A stretch of DNA of 64,000 nt from Ammoniphilus sp. YIM 78166 (GTDB lineage Bacteria; Bacillota; Bacilli; Aneurinibacillales; RAOX-1): contig NZ_SDLR01000002.1 in NCBI RefSeq assembly GCF_004522215.1, positions 992,001 through 1,056,000 of the forward strand, read 5' to 3'. This document shows positions 34,598 through 44,294 of the stretch, piece after piece (positions within the stretch are counted from its first letter, which is position 1; every line of letters starts with the position of its first letter). A program made the translations under genes and the position numbers. The notes under the pieces are model-generated. The model saw only the letters and a program-made list of their open reading frames with translations. It did no database searches and had not been told where the DNA came from.

Positions 34598-35769
34598 GGA
34601 GTTTTCACCTCATCTTTTGGAATGCCTTGTGGAGTTGAGGCTAGGCCAGGCCTGCGCACATACGCTTTGATGTCAAAGTCGACTTCCACCGAGGCAAAGG
34701 TATCCTCCCAGTTTTTCCGGACTTTTTGCCATTCTTTAGGATACTTGCGGTGGAACGCTTCTGCAAATCCAAGAATATCGGTTTTAAAGTCCTTCTGAAC
34801 TTTATCTAAGGTTTGCTTCAAGCGTTTTTGAAGTTCTTCTTCCACTGTTTCTTCCAACGACTTCACAAATGTGGGGTCCATTAGTGAAAAGGTAGTACCA
34901 TTTAAGACGGCGTCGTCTTCGAGTACGGCTTTGATGGTCATTTTCCATTTTCCATTTTCAATGCGCGGGATGAGTTGACTGTCAGCGTCAATCAGGAGCA
35001 GGGAAATATACCCTTGAGCCTCTTTCGGTTGGACGGTCACGGTAGAAACCTGTATTTCATTTCGGAACCAGAGGACGCCCCGTGTCAGCTTTTCACCGAT
35101 TGTAGCCACCATCTTATCCTTTTTAAAAATTGCCGTCTGGTTAACATAGCCAATAGTCTGAAGGGGCTTGAGTCCTTTTTCCACAGGGAGTTTCGTAATC
35201 ATGGGTAGAGCGGCTGTCTGGGCATCTCCGCTTAACATCTGTAAAAGTTCTTTCAATGTGATATTCAGCAATACTTCAGAGTTAGCTAGTTCTCGAAGAA
35301 CTTCAGTCTGACTCCGTTCTAATGGTGGCTGCAACTCAAGTATTTCTTTGGCTGTTCCTTTAGCAACAAACACCTTCGCCCGCAAGCGTGGCTGCGGATG
35401 TCTAACCAGGAAATCAACCGTCTCACGGATTCCTGTTTTGGCAAATTGTTCTCCAAAGATGATGGCCTTCAAGTGTCCCCAAAATACCCTTCGTGGTATC
35501 CTTTCGTTTAAGCGGGCAATCGCTTCGGCAATGGTTCTTCCATCGCCGCTCCTGACCATGGTAACGGGAGCATCGCCTCCACCGCCACTTTCAGCTCCCA
35601 TTAGTTTGGGAATGTGCATTTCTATTGTTATTTCAATCGTATCATCATCCTTCATATCAAGCCCAAGGCCAGTCGCAAGTGCTAAGTCATTCACTTCGGT
35701 ACGATCCCAGCATCCGCTAACTAGTAGGCAGGATAAGAGTATAAAACAAAGAGCGTATACCTGCTTCAT
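34594..35769 (-). CDS. Germination receptor lipoprotein subunit C (GerAC type)
   Basis: The 391-residue lipoprotein has a signal peptide ending at lipobox VSGC (cysteine 20), followed by the family's WDRTEVNDLALATGLGLD. Ger(x)C proteins sit on the outer face of the spore inner membrane as part of the germinant receptor. The middle contains FWGHLKAIIFGEQFAKTGI and LVRHPQPRLRAKVFVAKG, and the C-terminal domain ends with an RPGLASTP tail. It follows the A-subunit gene by two bases. Confidence 0.93.
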   Translation of the reverse strand: MKQVYALCFILLSCLLVSGCWDRTEVNDLALATGLGLDMKDDDTIEITIEMHIPKLMGAESGGGGDAPVTMVRSGDGRTIAEAIARLNERIPRRVFWGHLKAIIFGEQFAKTGIRETVDFLVRHPQPRLRAKVFVAKGTAKEILELQPPLERSQTEVLRELANSEVLLNITLKELLQMLSGDAQTAALPMITKLPVEKGLKPLQTIGYVNQTAIFKKDKMVATIGEKLTRGVLWFRNEIQVSTVTVQPKEAQGYISLLLIDADSQLIPRIENGKWKMTIKAVLEDDAVLNGTTFSLMDPTFVKSLEETVEEELQKRLKQTLDKVQKDFKTDILGFAEAFHRKYPKEWQKVRKNWEDTFASVEVDFDIKAYVRRPGLASTPQGIPKDEVKTP

Positions 35770-35771
35770 TT

Positions 35772-37289
35772 CTACTCGTCTCCCCGCATCGGATTAGGTT
35801 TCTGATTGGGGGACTGGCGCCGCCGATTATAGTCACCCGTTAGTCGAGGTCTTGTATTTTGCTTCCATAAGGGGGCACGGAAAAGTACGTCCTTCATATC
35901 CTGAAATTGCATGGGAGCCATGGGACTCAAATAGGGAACACCGAATGAACGGAGCTTGCATAAGTGGGTCAGGATCAGGATAATTCCCAGCATAACACCC
36001 AGCAATCCAAGGCTTCCAGCCAAAAGAATGACGGGAAAACGAAGCATCCGCATGGCCACTCCAGCGGAATATCTAGGGATCGTAAAGGAAGCGATACCTG
36101 TAAGAGCCACTACAATGACCATCGGAGCCGATACGATTCCGGCTTGTACGGCGGCTTGACCGATGACGAGGGCTCCAACAATGCTGACGGCAGCGCCTAC
36201 TTGTTTAGGAAGACGAATCCCTGCTTCACGCAATGCTTCAAACGTAACTTCCATAATCAGCGCCTCAACGAGCGCAGGAAACGGAACTTGCTCTCGGGAT
36301 GCAGCCATGCTTAACAAGAGTGTCGTAGGGATCATTTCCTGGTGAAAGGTCAACACGGCTACATAGATGGATGGAAGGTGTAGCGCGATCAGGATGAAGA
36401 TATAACGCAACCAGCGGATCATGCTTCCTATAATGAATCGCTGATAATAATCCTCACTAGCCTGCATTAAGGAATAGAGGGTAGTGGGAGCAATCAAGAC
36501 AAAAGGAGTACCATCTACGAGAATGACTACCCGTCCTTCCAATAAGTTGGCTACGGCTACATCGGGTCGTTCTGTATCCAACACCTGCGGGAAGGGGGAA
36601 AAGGGCTGGTCTTCAATTAATTCCTCTATATAGGAGCTCTCCAGCACGCCGTCGATGTCGATCCTGCCGAGCCGTTTAGAAACTTCTTCTAGAAGAGTGG
36701 GGTCCGCGATTCCATCCATATAGGCAATTACAACATCGGTTTGCGTATACCGACCAATACTCATCGATTTCATTTTGAGATCAGGACTTTTGATTCGGCG
36801 TCGAATCAGGGATAGATTCACGCCAATGGATTCCGTAAACCCCTCGCGCGGCCCACGAATAACCGATTCGGCTGCGGGTTCCTCAATGGATCGTTTTTCC
36901 CATTTCGTTATTCCGAAAGCATATCCGATATTCTCTCTTTCCAGTAAGAGTAAGGGGCTGCCGGTAGAGATATATTTCCTGCAATCGGAAATCGTTTGAA
37001 CCTCTGTGGCCTTCGCCACTGAAATTTTTTTATTAAGTAGGTCCTTAAAAGGACCAAGATCAGCTGCTTCCTCTTCCATGAGAGGCGAAAGAAGGCTAGC
37101 GTCGATTTCTTCAATATTACTAAGACCCTCCACATAAATCAGTGCGGCCTTTCTTCTTCCCCCGATCAGAAAAGGACGGAAAACGACATCGATACAGCCT
37201 TCATACATGGAGCGGAGTAATACGAGATTTTGTTCAAGAGAAGAGGATAAGGATTCCGCCTCTTCTTTTTTCTTTTTTCGGTAAGACAA
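35772..37289 (-). CDS. Germination receptor subunit A (GerAA type)
   Basis: The 505-residue protein has a long hydrophilic N-terminal half, including DVVFRPFLIGGRRKAALIYVEGL and the conserved GPREGFTESIGVNLSLIRRRI, then about five membrane helices with ALREAGIRLPKQVGAAVSIVGALVIG. GerA-type A subunits build the oligomeric ion channel of germinant receptors. The start is TTG after GGGGAGGATTTAGC. It is the first gene of the operon A-C-D-B-B-B. Its forespore (sigma-G) promoter should lie in 37290-37371; I see no convincing match there. Confidence 0.94.
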   Translation of the reverse strand: MSYRKKKKEEAESLSSSLEQNLVLLRSMYEGCIDVVFRPFLIGGRRKAALIYVEGLSNIEEIDASLLSPLMEEEAADLGPFKDLLNKKISVAKATEVQTISDCRKYISTGSPLLLLERENIGYAFGITKWEKRSIEEPAAESVIRGPREGFTESIGVNLSLIRRRIKSPDLKMKSMSIGRYTQTDVVIAYMDGIADPTLLEEVSKRLGRIDIDGVLESSYIEELIEDQPFSPFPQVLDTERPDVAVANLLEGRVVILVDGTPFVLIAPTTLYSLMQASEDYYQRFIIGSMIRWLRYIFILIALHLPSIYVAVLTFHQEMIPTTLLLSMAASREQVPFPALVEALIMEVTFEALREAGIRLPKQVGAAVSIVGALVIGQAAVQAGIVSAPMVIVVALTGIASFTIPRYSAGVAMRMLRFPVILLAGSLGLLGVMLGIILILTHLCKLRSFGVPYLSPMAPMQFQDMKDVLFRAPLWKQNTRPRLTGDYNRRRQSPNQKPNPMRGDE

Positions 37290-37371
37290 GCTAAATCCTC
37301 CCCAACCATACTCGTGGTTTTATGGTTACCAGTATCCTCCATAAATAGTCTTGTTTTAAAAAAGTTGGGAT

Positions 37372-38592
37372 TTAGTAGTCTTGCCAGTGATTACGGTATT
37401 CGGTAGGGGTCGCTCCTTCCCATTTTCTAAATACGCGAGTGAAGTAGCCTGCATCCTCAAACCCCACCGCTCCAGCTATCCAATCGATGGACATTCTGTC
37501 TTTGCGCAGCATCCACTTCGCTTCTTCTATTCGCAGTTGTTGAAGATAATGAGTTATGGTCAGACCGGTTTCCTTTTTGAATTGTCTTGATAGGTGTGCT
37601 GGATGTACAGCACAGTCCGCAGCCAGTTTCTGAATCATCAAAGGTTTATTGTATTCCACGGACAAATAGGCAATTACTTTTTGCACTAAGGAAGAATAGC
37701 CCAAAACTGTCCTCTTTTTCACTAGGTCACAATATTCGTCGCCCATCGTGTCAATCAATTTCGTCAAGGCATTAATGCTATCCACTCGCTCAATTTGGAT
37801 GGCAAATTTCTCAGAAAGAACATGCAGATAAAAGGGCGGAACTCCGCCATTTTCCGCCGCGATTCGCAGCATGGTATTTAAAACGATGAGCATGTTTTTC
37901 ATCGCACGTACCGGCTGGTTGGGAAAACGCTCGGTAAAATCAAATAAGCCGCGGCTTTGCTCCGTAATCGATCGCAATTCTTCTTTATTTCCTTTCGTTA
38001 CAGCGTGCATCATATCTCGGCTGAATTGGTATCGCAGATTAATCAGCTCATGATCATGCTCATGAAGCTGTTCGAAAGAGTGCTGTTCAGAAGGAAACTT
38101 GTGGGGTTCCGCTGTGTCTATCCCATGCACCGGGGCTTGGCGAATCCCCCGGGCTTGCTCAAGAATATTTAGGATTCCTTGCCATTTTTTCTGGCTGATA
38201 AGCGGTAAAGACCTGAAAAAGGCATCTAGTAGGATTTGGGTTGCCTGATCAAGATGAAACTGGTGAAAAAGCTTGTTTAAATCTGGCATTTGGCTTAGGA
38301 AGGGACCGAGGACGAACAAGCTGGCATCGGGATCCCGGCCATCAAAGCCGCCAGCCGCATAGGTTAAGCCGAACTCATTCGTATACAAGAAGCATACGCC
38401 TGGACGATTCTGTGCCTCTGCAATTAAATCCTTGAAGGCTTTTGCCTGAGGTTCCAAAAGAAAAGGTGGCAACGAATACCGTTGATAGGCTTGCGTGACC
38501 CCTCCTGCGGAATTAAGCAAAAACGAGTTGATGTCCGATAAGTGAAGAAGTGTCAACAAGGTTGTCGAAAATGAAAGAGAAGAATGGGTCAT
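37372..38592 (-). CDS. AraC-family transcriptional regulator
   Basis: The 406-residue protein has an N-terminal sensor part of about 290 residues of PocR-like or unknown type (VCFLYTNEFGLTYAAGGF and LFVLGPFLSQ) and a C-terminal AraC DNA-binding domain (about 305-400, MIQKLAADCAVHPAHLSRQF and IDWIAGAVGFEDAGYFTRVFRKW). An upstream start at 38688 is in frame, but the ATG at 38592 follows TGGAGGG and starts the folded part. It is divergent from uidA and probably activates the glucuronide operon, using the TGTAAGT/ACTTACA repeat in the shared gap. Confidence 0.9.
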   Translation of the reverse strand: MTHSSLSFSTTLLTLLHLSDINSFLLNSAGGVTQAYQRYSLPPFLLEPQAKAFKDLIAEAQNRPGVCFLYTNEFGLTYAAGGFDGRDPDASLFVLGPFLSQMPDLNKLFHQFHLDQATQILLDAFFRSLPLISQKKWQGILNILEQARGIRQAPVHGIDTAEPHKFPSEQHSFEQLHEHDHELINLRYQFSRDMMHAVTKGNKEELRSITEQSRGLFDFTERFPNQPVRAMKNMLIVLNTMLRIAAENGGVPPFYLHVLSEKFAIQIERVDSINALTKLIDTMGDEYCDLVKKRTVLGYSSLVQKVIAYLSVEYNKPLMIQKLAADCAVHPAHLSRQFKKETGLTITHYLQQLRIEEAKWMLRKDRMSIDWIAGAVGFEDAGYFTRVFRKWEGATPTEYRNHWQDY

Positions 38593-38644
38593 GTTGGTTA
38601 TTTCCCTCCACGTTAAATGTATCCTATAAAAGCAATCTTTATCC

Positions 38645-38693
38645 TTTTTGTCTCTAGGCGATGTAAGTATAATCTGTTTTATAGACACTTACA
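38645..38693 (+). promoter_or_regulatory. Promoter and inverted repeat of the glucuronide operon
   Basis: TTTTTG (38645-38650) and TATAAT (38668-38673) have a 17-base spacer. TGTAAGT (38662-38668) and ACTTACA (38687-38693) form a 7-bp inverted repeat that flanks the -10 and start site, where a regulator could block or assist polymerase. Confidence 0.5.
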
Positions 38694-38725
38694 AACTTCA
38701 CTTACTATCGAAAGGAGCCAAAGAG

Positions 38726-40525
38726 ATGTTATATCCTATCATGACAGATACACGGGCACTCATCGATTTAAACGGCATTTGGAACTTTAAGCTAGATACG
38801 GGAACAGGAATTCAGGAAAAATGGTATGAGGAAAAATTGAACGGCACGATGAGGATGGCTGTTCCCTCTTCCTATAATGATATAGGGGTAACAGCAGATA
38901 TCCGCAATCATGTCGGATGGGTCTGGTATGAAAGGGAATTTTCCGTCCCGACATTGTTGAATTCCGAACGTATCGTATTGCGGTTTGGTTCCGCTACCCA
39001 TACAGCCAAGGTTTATGTAAACGGTGAACTGGTTATGGAGCATAAGGGCGGCTTTACTCCCTTTGAGGCGGAAATTAACGCCTATTTGCAAGCAGGCAAA
39101 AACCGTTTGACCGTTGCCGTCAATAACATTGTGGATGAAACGACCCTTCCGGTTGGCATTTATACGGAACGCGAGGTACCTGGAGTGGGTAAGGTTATCC
39201 GGAACAGCCCGAATTTTGACTTTTTTAACTATGCAGGTCTTCATCGGCCGGTAAAGATCTATACAACTCCGTGGATCTATGTCCAGGATGTCACGATTGT
39301 CACCCAAATTGAAGGCGCTTCCGGTATTGTAAGCTATCAGGTAGCTGCTGTGGGGGAAGCACAGGTTAAGATAACGGTAGTGGATGAGTCTGGAGCGATG
39401 GTTGCCGAAACCACCGGTTCAGAAGGGACGGTAAAGATCCCGAATGTCAGGTTGTGGGAGCCGTTAAATGCTTATTTATACACCCTTCGCGTAGAACTTC
39501 TAGAGGACGGACAAATGGTAGACGTCTATGAGCAGCCGTTTGGCGTGCGGACGGTAGAAGTGAAAGAGGGCCAATTCCTGATAAATAATAAACCTTTTTA
39601 CTTTAAAGGTTTCGGGAAGCATGAAGATGCGCCTGTCCATGGCAGAGGATTTGATGAAGCCGTCAACGTCATGGATTTCCAACTGATGAAGTGGACAGGG
39701 GCCAATTCCTTCCGGACTGCTCACTATCCGTATTCGGAGGAGTTGATGCGTCTTGCGGATCGAGAGGGCTTTGTCGTGATCGATGAAACCCCTGCTGTGG
39801 GCGTGCACTTGAACTTCATGGCGACCTTATTTGGAAAAGGTGAGTTTAGAAACACATGGGAAAACATTCAAACGTATGAGCATCATGCCCAGATCATTAA
39901 GGAACTCGTCGCCCGAGACAAAAATCACCCCTGTGTGGTCATGTGGTCGATCGCCAATGAACCGGCTTCCGAAGAAAAGGGAGCAGATCAATACTTTAAG
40001 CCGCTTGTGGAGTTGACTAAAGAATGTGATCCGCAAAAAAGGCCGGTAACGATTGTCACCCATCTGTGGTCTACGCCAGATACATGCCAAATCGCGGAAC
40101 TCGTCGATGTGCTTGCCTTAAACCGCTATTATGGATGGTATATTGAGGGTGGAGAATTTGAAATGGCTAAGCTAAAGCTTCGCGAGGAATTTGATGGATG
40201 GCGGAAGCGCTGCCCAGGCAAGCCTATCATCATGACCGAGTATGGTGCAGATACCGTTGCGGGGCTACACGATGTGGATCCCGTCATGTTTACGGAAGAA
40301 TACCAAGTCGAGTATTTGAGAGCTAATCACGAAGTGTTTGATGAATTTGAAAATTTCGTTGGCGAACAGGTATGGAACTTTGCAGATTTCAGTACGAGCC
40401 AAGGGATTATTCGCGTACAAGGAAATAAGAAAGGGATTTTCACTCGCGAACGCAAACCGAAGTATGCAGCCCATGAATTGCGCAAGCGCTGGACAGCTAT
40501 TCCGGACTTTGGATATAAAGCATAG
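38726..40525 (+). CDS. uidA: Beta-glucuronidase (GH2 family)
   Basis: The 599-residue cytoplasmic enzyme hydrolyses beta-D-glucuronides to glucuronate plus the aglycone. It has the GH2 order: jelly-roll sugar-binding domain (about 1-180), immunoglobulin-like domain (about 185-275), TIM barrel (about 280-595). The catalytic acid/base lies in SIANEP (near residue 411) and the nucleophile in [10 protein letters not shown] (near residue 503). NFADF and [11 protein letters not shown], with the NxK-type carboxylate-recognition region, match glucuronidase rather than galactosidase. Length equals the E. coli enzyme (603). An upstream in-frame start at 38648 was set aside in favour of the ATG at 38726 behind AAAGGAGCC. 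It leads the operon with a GPH carrier, uxuA and uxuB. Confidence 0.93.
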   Translation: MLYPIMTDTRALIDLNGIWNFKLDTGTGIQEKWYEEKLNGTMRMAVPSSYNDIGVTADIRNHVGWVWYEREFSVPTLLNSERIVLRFGSATHTAKVYVNGELVMEHKGGFTPFEAEINAYLQAGKNRLTVAVNNIVDETTLPVGIYTEREVPGVGKVIRNSPNFDFFNYAGLHRPVKIYTTPWIYVQDVTIVTQIEGASGIVSYQVAAVGEAQVKITVVDESGAMVAETTGSEGTVKIPNVRLWEPLNAYLYTLRVELLEDGQMVDVYEQPFGVRTVEVKEGQFLINNKPFYFKGFGKHEDAPVHGRGFDEAVNVMDFQLMKWTGANSFRTAHYPYSEELMRLADREGFVVIDETPAVGVHLNFMATLFGKGEFRNTWENIQTYEHHAQIIKELVARDKNHPCVVMWSIANEPASEEKGADQYFKPLVELTKECDPQKRPVTIVTHLWSTPDTCQIAELVDVLALNRYYGWYIEGGEFEMAKLKLREEFDGWRKRCPGKPIIMTEYGADTVAGLHDVDPVMFTEEYQVEYLRANHEVFDEFENFVGEQVWNFADFSTSQGIIRVQGNKKGIFTRERKPKYAAHELRKRWTAIPDFGYKA

Positions 40526-40531
40526 AAGGAG

Positions 40532-40551
40532 GTGCTCTTACTTAAGAGCAC
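40532..40551 (+). promoter_or_regulatory. Hairpin between uidA and the carrier gene
   Basis: GTGCTCTT-ACTT-AAGAGCAC is a perfect 8-bp stem, followed by TGCCATCTTTTTGG. It may be a partial terminator or message-stabilising structure within the operon. Confidence 0.5.
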
Positions 40552-40581
40552 TGCCATCTTTTTGGAAAAGGGGGAGTTCAC

Positions 40582-42066
40582 ATGTCACACTATCACACCT
40601 CAAAAGTTTGGAAAATTGGACTTTTTGCTTTAAACAATACCGCAACTAACTTATATTTTTTTGCCATGATGTTTGTTTCTTATTATGCAACCGGTGTTGC
40701 GGGATTGTCGGTGGTGATTATAAGTACCGTCATCACAGCCATGCGAGTGTTTGATGGCTTTACGGATCCTATCATTGGGTTTCTCCTGGATAAAACGGAA
40801 TCGAAGTTTGGTAAGTTCAGGCCTTTCATGATTTTAGGAAATGCGATTTTAGCCGCATCTTTATTAACCATTTACAATGTTACGCACCTCTTGCCAGAAG
40901 CACTACAACTGATCTTTTTTATTGCCATCTATTCCATTTACATTATTGGTTACACCTTTCAGACAGCGGTTACAAAGGCAGCACAAACGGTGTTGACAAA
41001 CGATCCAAAACAACGTCCACTCTTTTCAATCTTCGACGCAACTTACAATACCCTATTATTTGTCGGTGGACAAATCCTGATTGCCTCCTACTTGGTTCCT
41101 AAGTATGGCGGGTTTAATATGGGATTGTTCACAGAGTTTAATACGTACATCATTGTCGCTTCAGCTCTATTCACGGTTTTAGCTGTGATAGGAATAGGGG
41201 AGAAGGACCGCAAAGAGTTTTTTGGTTTGGGAGAACGGACGGTAAGAACCCAATTCCGGGATTACTGGCCTATTCTTAAGGGAAACAGGCCGATGCAAAT
41301 GCTAGTCATCGCAGCTTCTACGGATAAATTAGCAGCAAGCGTGAAGCAACAACCGGCTGTACCCATCATGTTTTTCGGAATTTTGATTGGAGATTATGCG
41401 CTTAGCGGAACAGTCTCGCTTATCACGATTATTCCTACTCTGGTCATTTCTTATATTGGGCTTGGTATGGCTAGACAGATTGGGTTGAAAAGATCCTTTG
41501 TGGGAGGTACATGGTTATCTTTGATTACAGCCTCCGCTCTGGCCGTGTTTATCTTAATGATTGATCCTACTACGATCTCTCTTTCGAACCTCGGGGTGGT
41601 AACGGTTGTTTTTCTGGTTTTATATAGCCTGAATATGGGATTCACTCAATTGACTACGAATATGGTGATACCGATGATTGCCGATTGCGCAGATTATGAA
41701 ACTTACCAAACAGGCCGTTTCATTCCTGGGATGCTGGGAACAGTCTTCTCCTTTGTTGATAAGCTGATCTCTTCTTTATCCGCAACCCTTGTAGGCGTGT
41801 TGCTCGCATGGATTGGTTTTAGAGAAGTTTTCCCACAAGTTGGGGATCCACTGACGAGCCCATTACTAGTCATGACCTTTGTGCTGTTTTTTGGCATTCC
41901 GATGTTTGGTTGGATCGCTTCCCTTATCTCCATGAAGTTTTATGCACTGGATAATAAAAAGATGGCTGAGATACAAGCCGCTATCGCGGAAAAGAAAAAT
42001 AAGGAAAATGAAAGCGATTTAAATTCTTCCGTATTAACGGCTACAGGTACAGAAAAAGGGATATAA
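40582..42066 (+). CDS. Glycoside/uronide:cation symporter (GPH family, UidB-like)
   Basis: The 494-residue carrier has twelve predicted helices and GPH-family motifs: the N-terminal FALNNTATNLYFFAMMFVSYY, RVFDGFTDPIIGFLLDKTESKFGKFRPF (the family DP-G-x-x-x-D-x-T signature) and a late ADCADYETYQTGRFIPG block. This family includes the glucuronide permease UidB and melibiose carrier. Located between uidA and uxuA, it most likely brings glucuronides into the cell with H+ or Na+. The ATG follows AAAGGGGGAG. Confidence 0.9.
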   Translation: MSHYHTSKVWKIGLFALNNTATNLYFFAMMFVSYYATGVAGLSVVIISTVITAMRVFDGFTDPIIGFLLDKTESKFGKFRPFMILGNAILAASLLTIYNVTHLLPEALQLIFFIAIYSIYIIGYTFQTAVTKAAQTVLTNDPKQRPLFSIFDATYNTLLFVGGQILIASYLVPKYGGFNMGLFTEFNTYIIVASALFTVLAVIGIGEKDRKEFFGLGERTVRTQFRDYWPILKGNRPMQMLVIAASTDKLAASVKQQPAVPIMFFGILIGDYALSGTVSLITIIPTLVISYIGLGMARQIGLKRSFVGGTWLSLITASALAVFILMIDPTTISLSNLGVVTVVFLVLYSLNMGFTQLTTNMVIPMIADCADYETYQTGRFIPGMLGTVFSFVDKLISSLSATLVGVLLAWIGFREVFPQVGDPLTSPLLVMTFVLFFGIPMFGWIASLISMKFYALDNKKMAEIQAAIAEKKNKENESDLNSSVLTATGTEKGI

Positions 42067-42096
42067 AAAATTTTCAAATTTAGGAGGGATGAGAAG

Positions 42097-43161
42097 ATGA
42101 GAATGGGATTCCGATGGTTTGGACAAGAAAATGACCGGATTCCGTTAAGCCATATTAAGCAAATTCCTGGCGTGGAGGGCGTGGTTTGGGCTCTCCATGA
42201 TATTCCGGCAGGCGAAGAATGGCCGATGGAGGAAATTCTTAAAGTCAAAAAACAAGCGGATGAATACGGGCTCAACATCGAGGTGGTGGAAAGCGTCAAT
42301 GTGCATGAAGATATTAAGCTGGGTCTTCCCACAAGAGACCACTATATAGAAAATTATAAACGAACGATAGAAAAGCTGGCCAAAGTCGGGGTAAAGGTCA
42401 TTTGCTATAACTTCATGCCGATCTTTGATTGGACAAGAACCGATTTGTATGAAGAAATGGAGGATGGTTCTACCGCTTTATTTTTTGAGAAAGCAAAGGT
42501 AGTACAAATGGATCCACTGGAGTTGGTGAATAAAATATCGGAATATTCTCGGTTCATCATGCCAGGTTGGGAACCTGAGCGGCTGAAGGATCTTTCCTTG
42601 CTCTTTGAAGCTTATAAAAATGTAGGGGAAGAGGATTTGTGGAACAACCTGAAATATTTCCTGGATCAAATTATCCCGGTTGCAGAGATCAATAGTATCA
42701 AGATGGCGATCCATCCCGACGATCCGCCGTGGTCCATTTTTGGACTTCCAAGAATCATGACCAATAAAGAGAATATTCGAAGATTCTTAAACTTAGTGGA
42801 TAGTCCATACAATGGATTAACCCTGTGCAGCGGTTCTCTAGGAGCAAATCCGCATAATAATGTTCCGGAGATGGTGAGGGAATTTGCTGACCGAATCCAT
42901 TTTGCGCACATTCGGAACGTCAGAATTTATGAGAACGGCGACTTCATTGAGACCTCTCACCGGACGCAAGACGGTTCGGTTGATATTTACGAAGTCGTCA
43001 AAGCCTATCACGATCATGGTTTTACCGGGTATGTACGACCTGACCATGGAAGACATATCTTCGACGAAGAATGTCGTCCGGGTTACGGTCTATATGATAG
43101 AGCCCTTGGCATTATGTACTTGTGGGGAATCTGGGATTCTTTAAGTCGAGCTAAATTATAA
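42097..43161 (+). CDS. uxuA: Mannonate dehydratase
   Basis: The 354-residue TIM-barrel enzyme dehydrates D-mannonate to 2-keto-3-deoxygluconate. Diagnostic stretches are MGFRWFGQENDRIPLSHIKQIPG at the start (split here only for length), WALHDIPAGEEWP, VESVNVHEDIKLG, YNFMPIFDWTRT, MAIHPDDPPW, the metal-site CSGSLGANP and the C-terminal VRPDHGRHI. It has the family's usual length. It lies 31 bases after the carrier gene with site GGAGGGATGAGAAG and 13 bases before uxuB. Confidence 0.95.
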   Translation: MRMGFRWFGQENDRIPLSHIKQIPGVEGVVWALHDIPAGEEWPMEEILKVKKQADEYGLNIEVVESVNVHEDIKLGLPTRDHYIENYKRTIEKLAKVGVKVICYNFMPIFDWTRTDLYEEMEDGSTALFFEKAKVVQMDPLELVNKISEYSRFIMPGWEPERLKDLSLLFEAYKNVGEEDLWNNLKYFLDQIIPVAEINSIKMAIHPDDPPWSIFGLPRIMTNKENIRRFLNLVDSPYNGLTLCSGSLGANPHNNVPEMVREFADRIHFAHIRNVRIYENGDFIETSHRTQDGSVDIYEVVKAYHDHGFTGYVRPDHGRHIFDEECRPGYGLYDRALGIMYLWGIWDSLSRAKL

Positions 43162-43173
43162 GGAGAGGGAATT

Positions 43174-44022
43174 ATGCTGGCCATCAATGAAAATCTCAAA
43201 GGAAAAGTAGCTGTCGTCACTGGAGGCGGAGGGGTTCTATGCGGTGCGATGGCTATGGAATTGGGCAGGCAGGGAGTTAAAGTAGCCATCTTGAATCGAA
43301 CATTAGAAAAAGGGGAAAGGGTAGCGGAGGACATTAGACGTGCGGGTGGTGAGGCTATCGCTATCGCTTGTGATGTATTAGACGCAGAGAGTGTAAAAAA
43401 TGCGGAAGAGATGGTAAGCCAACAGTTTGGCGAGTGTGACATCCTCATTAATGGTGCAGGTGGAAATCATCCGAAGGGCGTGACAACCAAGGAGAATCTT
43501 AAGAAAGAGGATCTGGGCGAAACCCGTCTCACCACGTTTTTCGACTTAACCAAGGAAGGCTTCAACCATGTTTTTGATTTGAATATTCTTGGAACGCTCA
43601 TTCCTACCCAGATATTTTCAAAGAAAATGATCAATAAGACAGGAGCCATTATCATCAATTTAACATCCATGAGCGCATATTCGCCGCTGACAAAGGTTCC
43701 TGCTTATAGTGCAGCTAAAGCAGCAGTCAATAACTTTACGCAATGGTTAGCCGTTCATTTGGCTGAGACGGGTATCCGAGTCAATGCCATTGCTCCCGGC
43801 TTTTTCTTGACGGAACAAAATCGAAGTCTCTTAACACATGAAGACGGCTCCCAAACGGAGAGATCGGAGAAAATCCTCTCGCACACTCCCATGCGCAGAT
43901 TCGGATCACCTGCAGATCTCTTAGGGACGATGATCTGGCTGGCAGATGAGAACATGTCAGGCTTCGTCACAGGCATTACGATTCCTGTAGATGGGGGATT
44001 CATGTCTTATTCGGGAGTTTAA
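43174..44022 (+). CDS. uxuB: D-mannonate oxidoreductase (fructuronate reductase), SDR type
   Basis: The 282-residue short-chain dehydrogenase has [16 protein letters not shown] as the NAD(P) motif, NGAGGNHP, a catalytic Ser in LTSMSAYSP and [11 protein letters not shown] with Tyr and Lys. B. subtilis uses an SDR of this type to interconvert fructuronate and mannonate. Position next to uxuA supports this assignment. The start follows AGGAGAGGGAATT. A strong hairpin 16 bases after the stop ends the operon. Glucuronate isomerase (uxaC) and KDG kinase/aldolase genes are not present here. Confidence 0.88.
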   Translation: MLAINENLKGKVAVVTGGGGVLCGAMAMELGRQGVKVAILNRTLEKGERVAEDIRRAGGEAIAIACDVLDAESVKNAEEMVSQQFGECDILINGAGGNHPKGVTTKENLKKEDLGETRLTTFFDLTKEGFNHVFDLNILGTLIPTQIFSKKMINKTGAIIINLTSMSAYSPLTKVPAYSAAKAAVNNFTQWLAVHLAETGIRVNAIAPGFFLTEQNRSLLTHEDGSQTERSEKILSHTPMRRFGSPADLLGTMIWLADENMSGFVTGITIPVDGGFMSYSGV

Positions 44023-44037
44023 CTTTTATAAAAAGAC

Positions 44038-44073
44038 CTAATGGCATGTAAAGATGACATTACATGCCATTAG
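44038..44073 (+). terminator. Hairpin at the end of the uronate operon
   Basis: CTAATGGCATGTAA and TTACATGCCATTAG are a perfect 14-bp stem with an 8-base loop. The tail is TCTCCCCATTT rather than a pure T run. Confidence 0.6.
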
Positions 44074-44131
44074 TCTCCCCATTTCTCCGCCCAACTCTGT
44101 ATATCCTTATTACTTTTTTACTGTTGAGTAC

Positions 44132-44184
44132 TTGACGTAATTAAGTAAATTAATATATACTAACTTACGAAATACAAGTAAGTT
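44132..44184 (+). promoter_or_regulatory. Promoter and operator-like inverted repeat of the DoxX gene
   Basis: TTGACG (44132-44137) and TATACT (44156-44161) have an 18-base spacer. Directly after the -10 box, AACTTAC (44162-44168) and GTAAGTT (44178-44184) form an inverted repeat with a 9-base centre. GTAA/TTAC half-sites are typical of MarR/HxlR-type redox or quinone-sensing repressors. Confidence 0.5.
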
Positions 44185-44206
44185 TATGGTCTTTGAATTT
44201 TAATCA

Positions 44207-44234
44207 TGCTACTCCGCAAAGGTAGCAGTTTTTT
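44207..44234 (+). terminator. Leader terminator before the DoxX gene
   Basis: TGCTAC (44207-44212) and GTAGCA (44222-44227) form a stem with a G-T6 tail, between the promoter at 44132 and the start codon at 44295. It could attenuate the gene or end a short leader RNA. Confidence 0.45.
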
Positions 44235-44294
44235 CGGGCCTAAGGCTTACTAAAAGTAAACTGAATATAAATCATAAGTAGAGGAGGATGAGTA

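Noticed and set aside
37290..37371. Sigma-G promoter for the germination operon
   Set aside because: Partial matches such as CATAAAA exist, but no -35 element lies at the right distance, so I did not annotate it.
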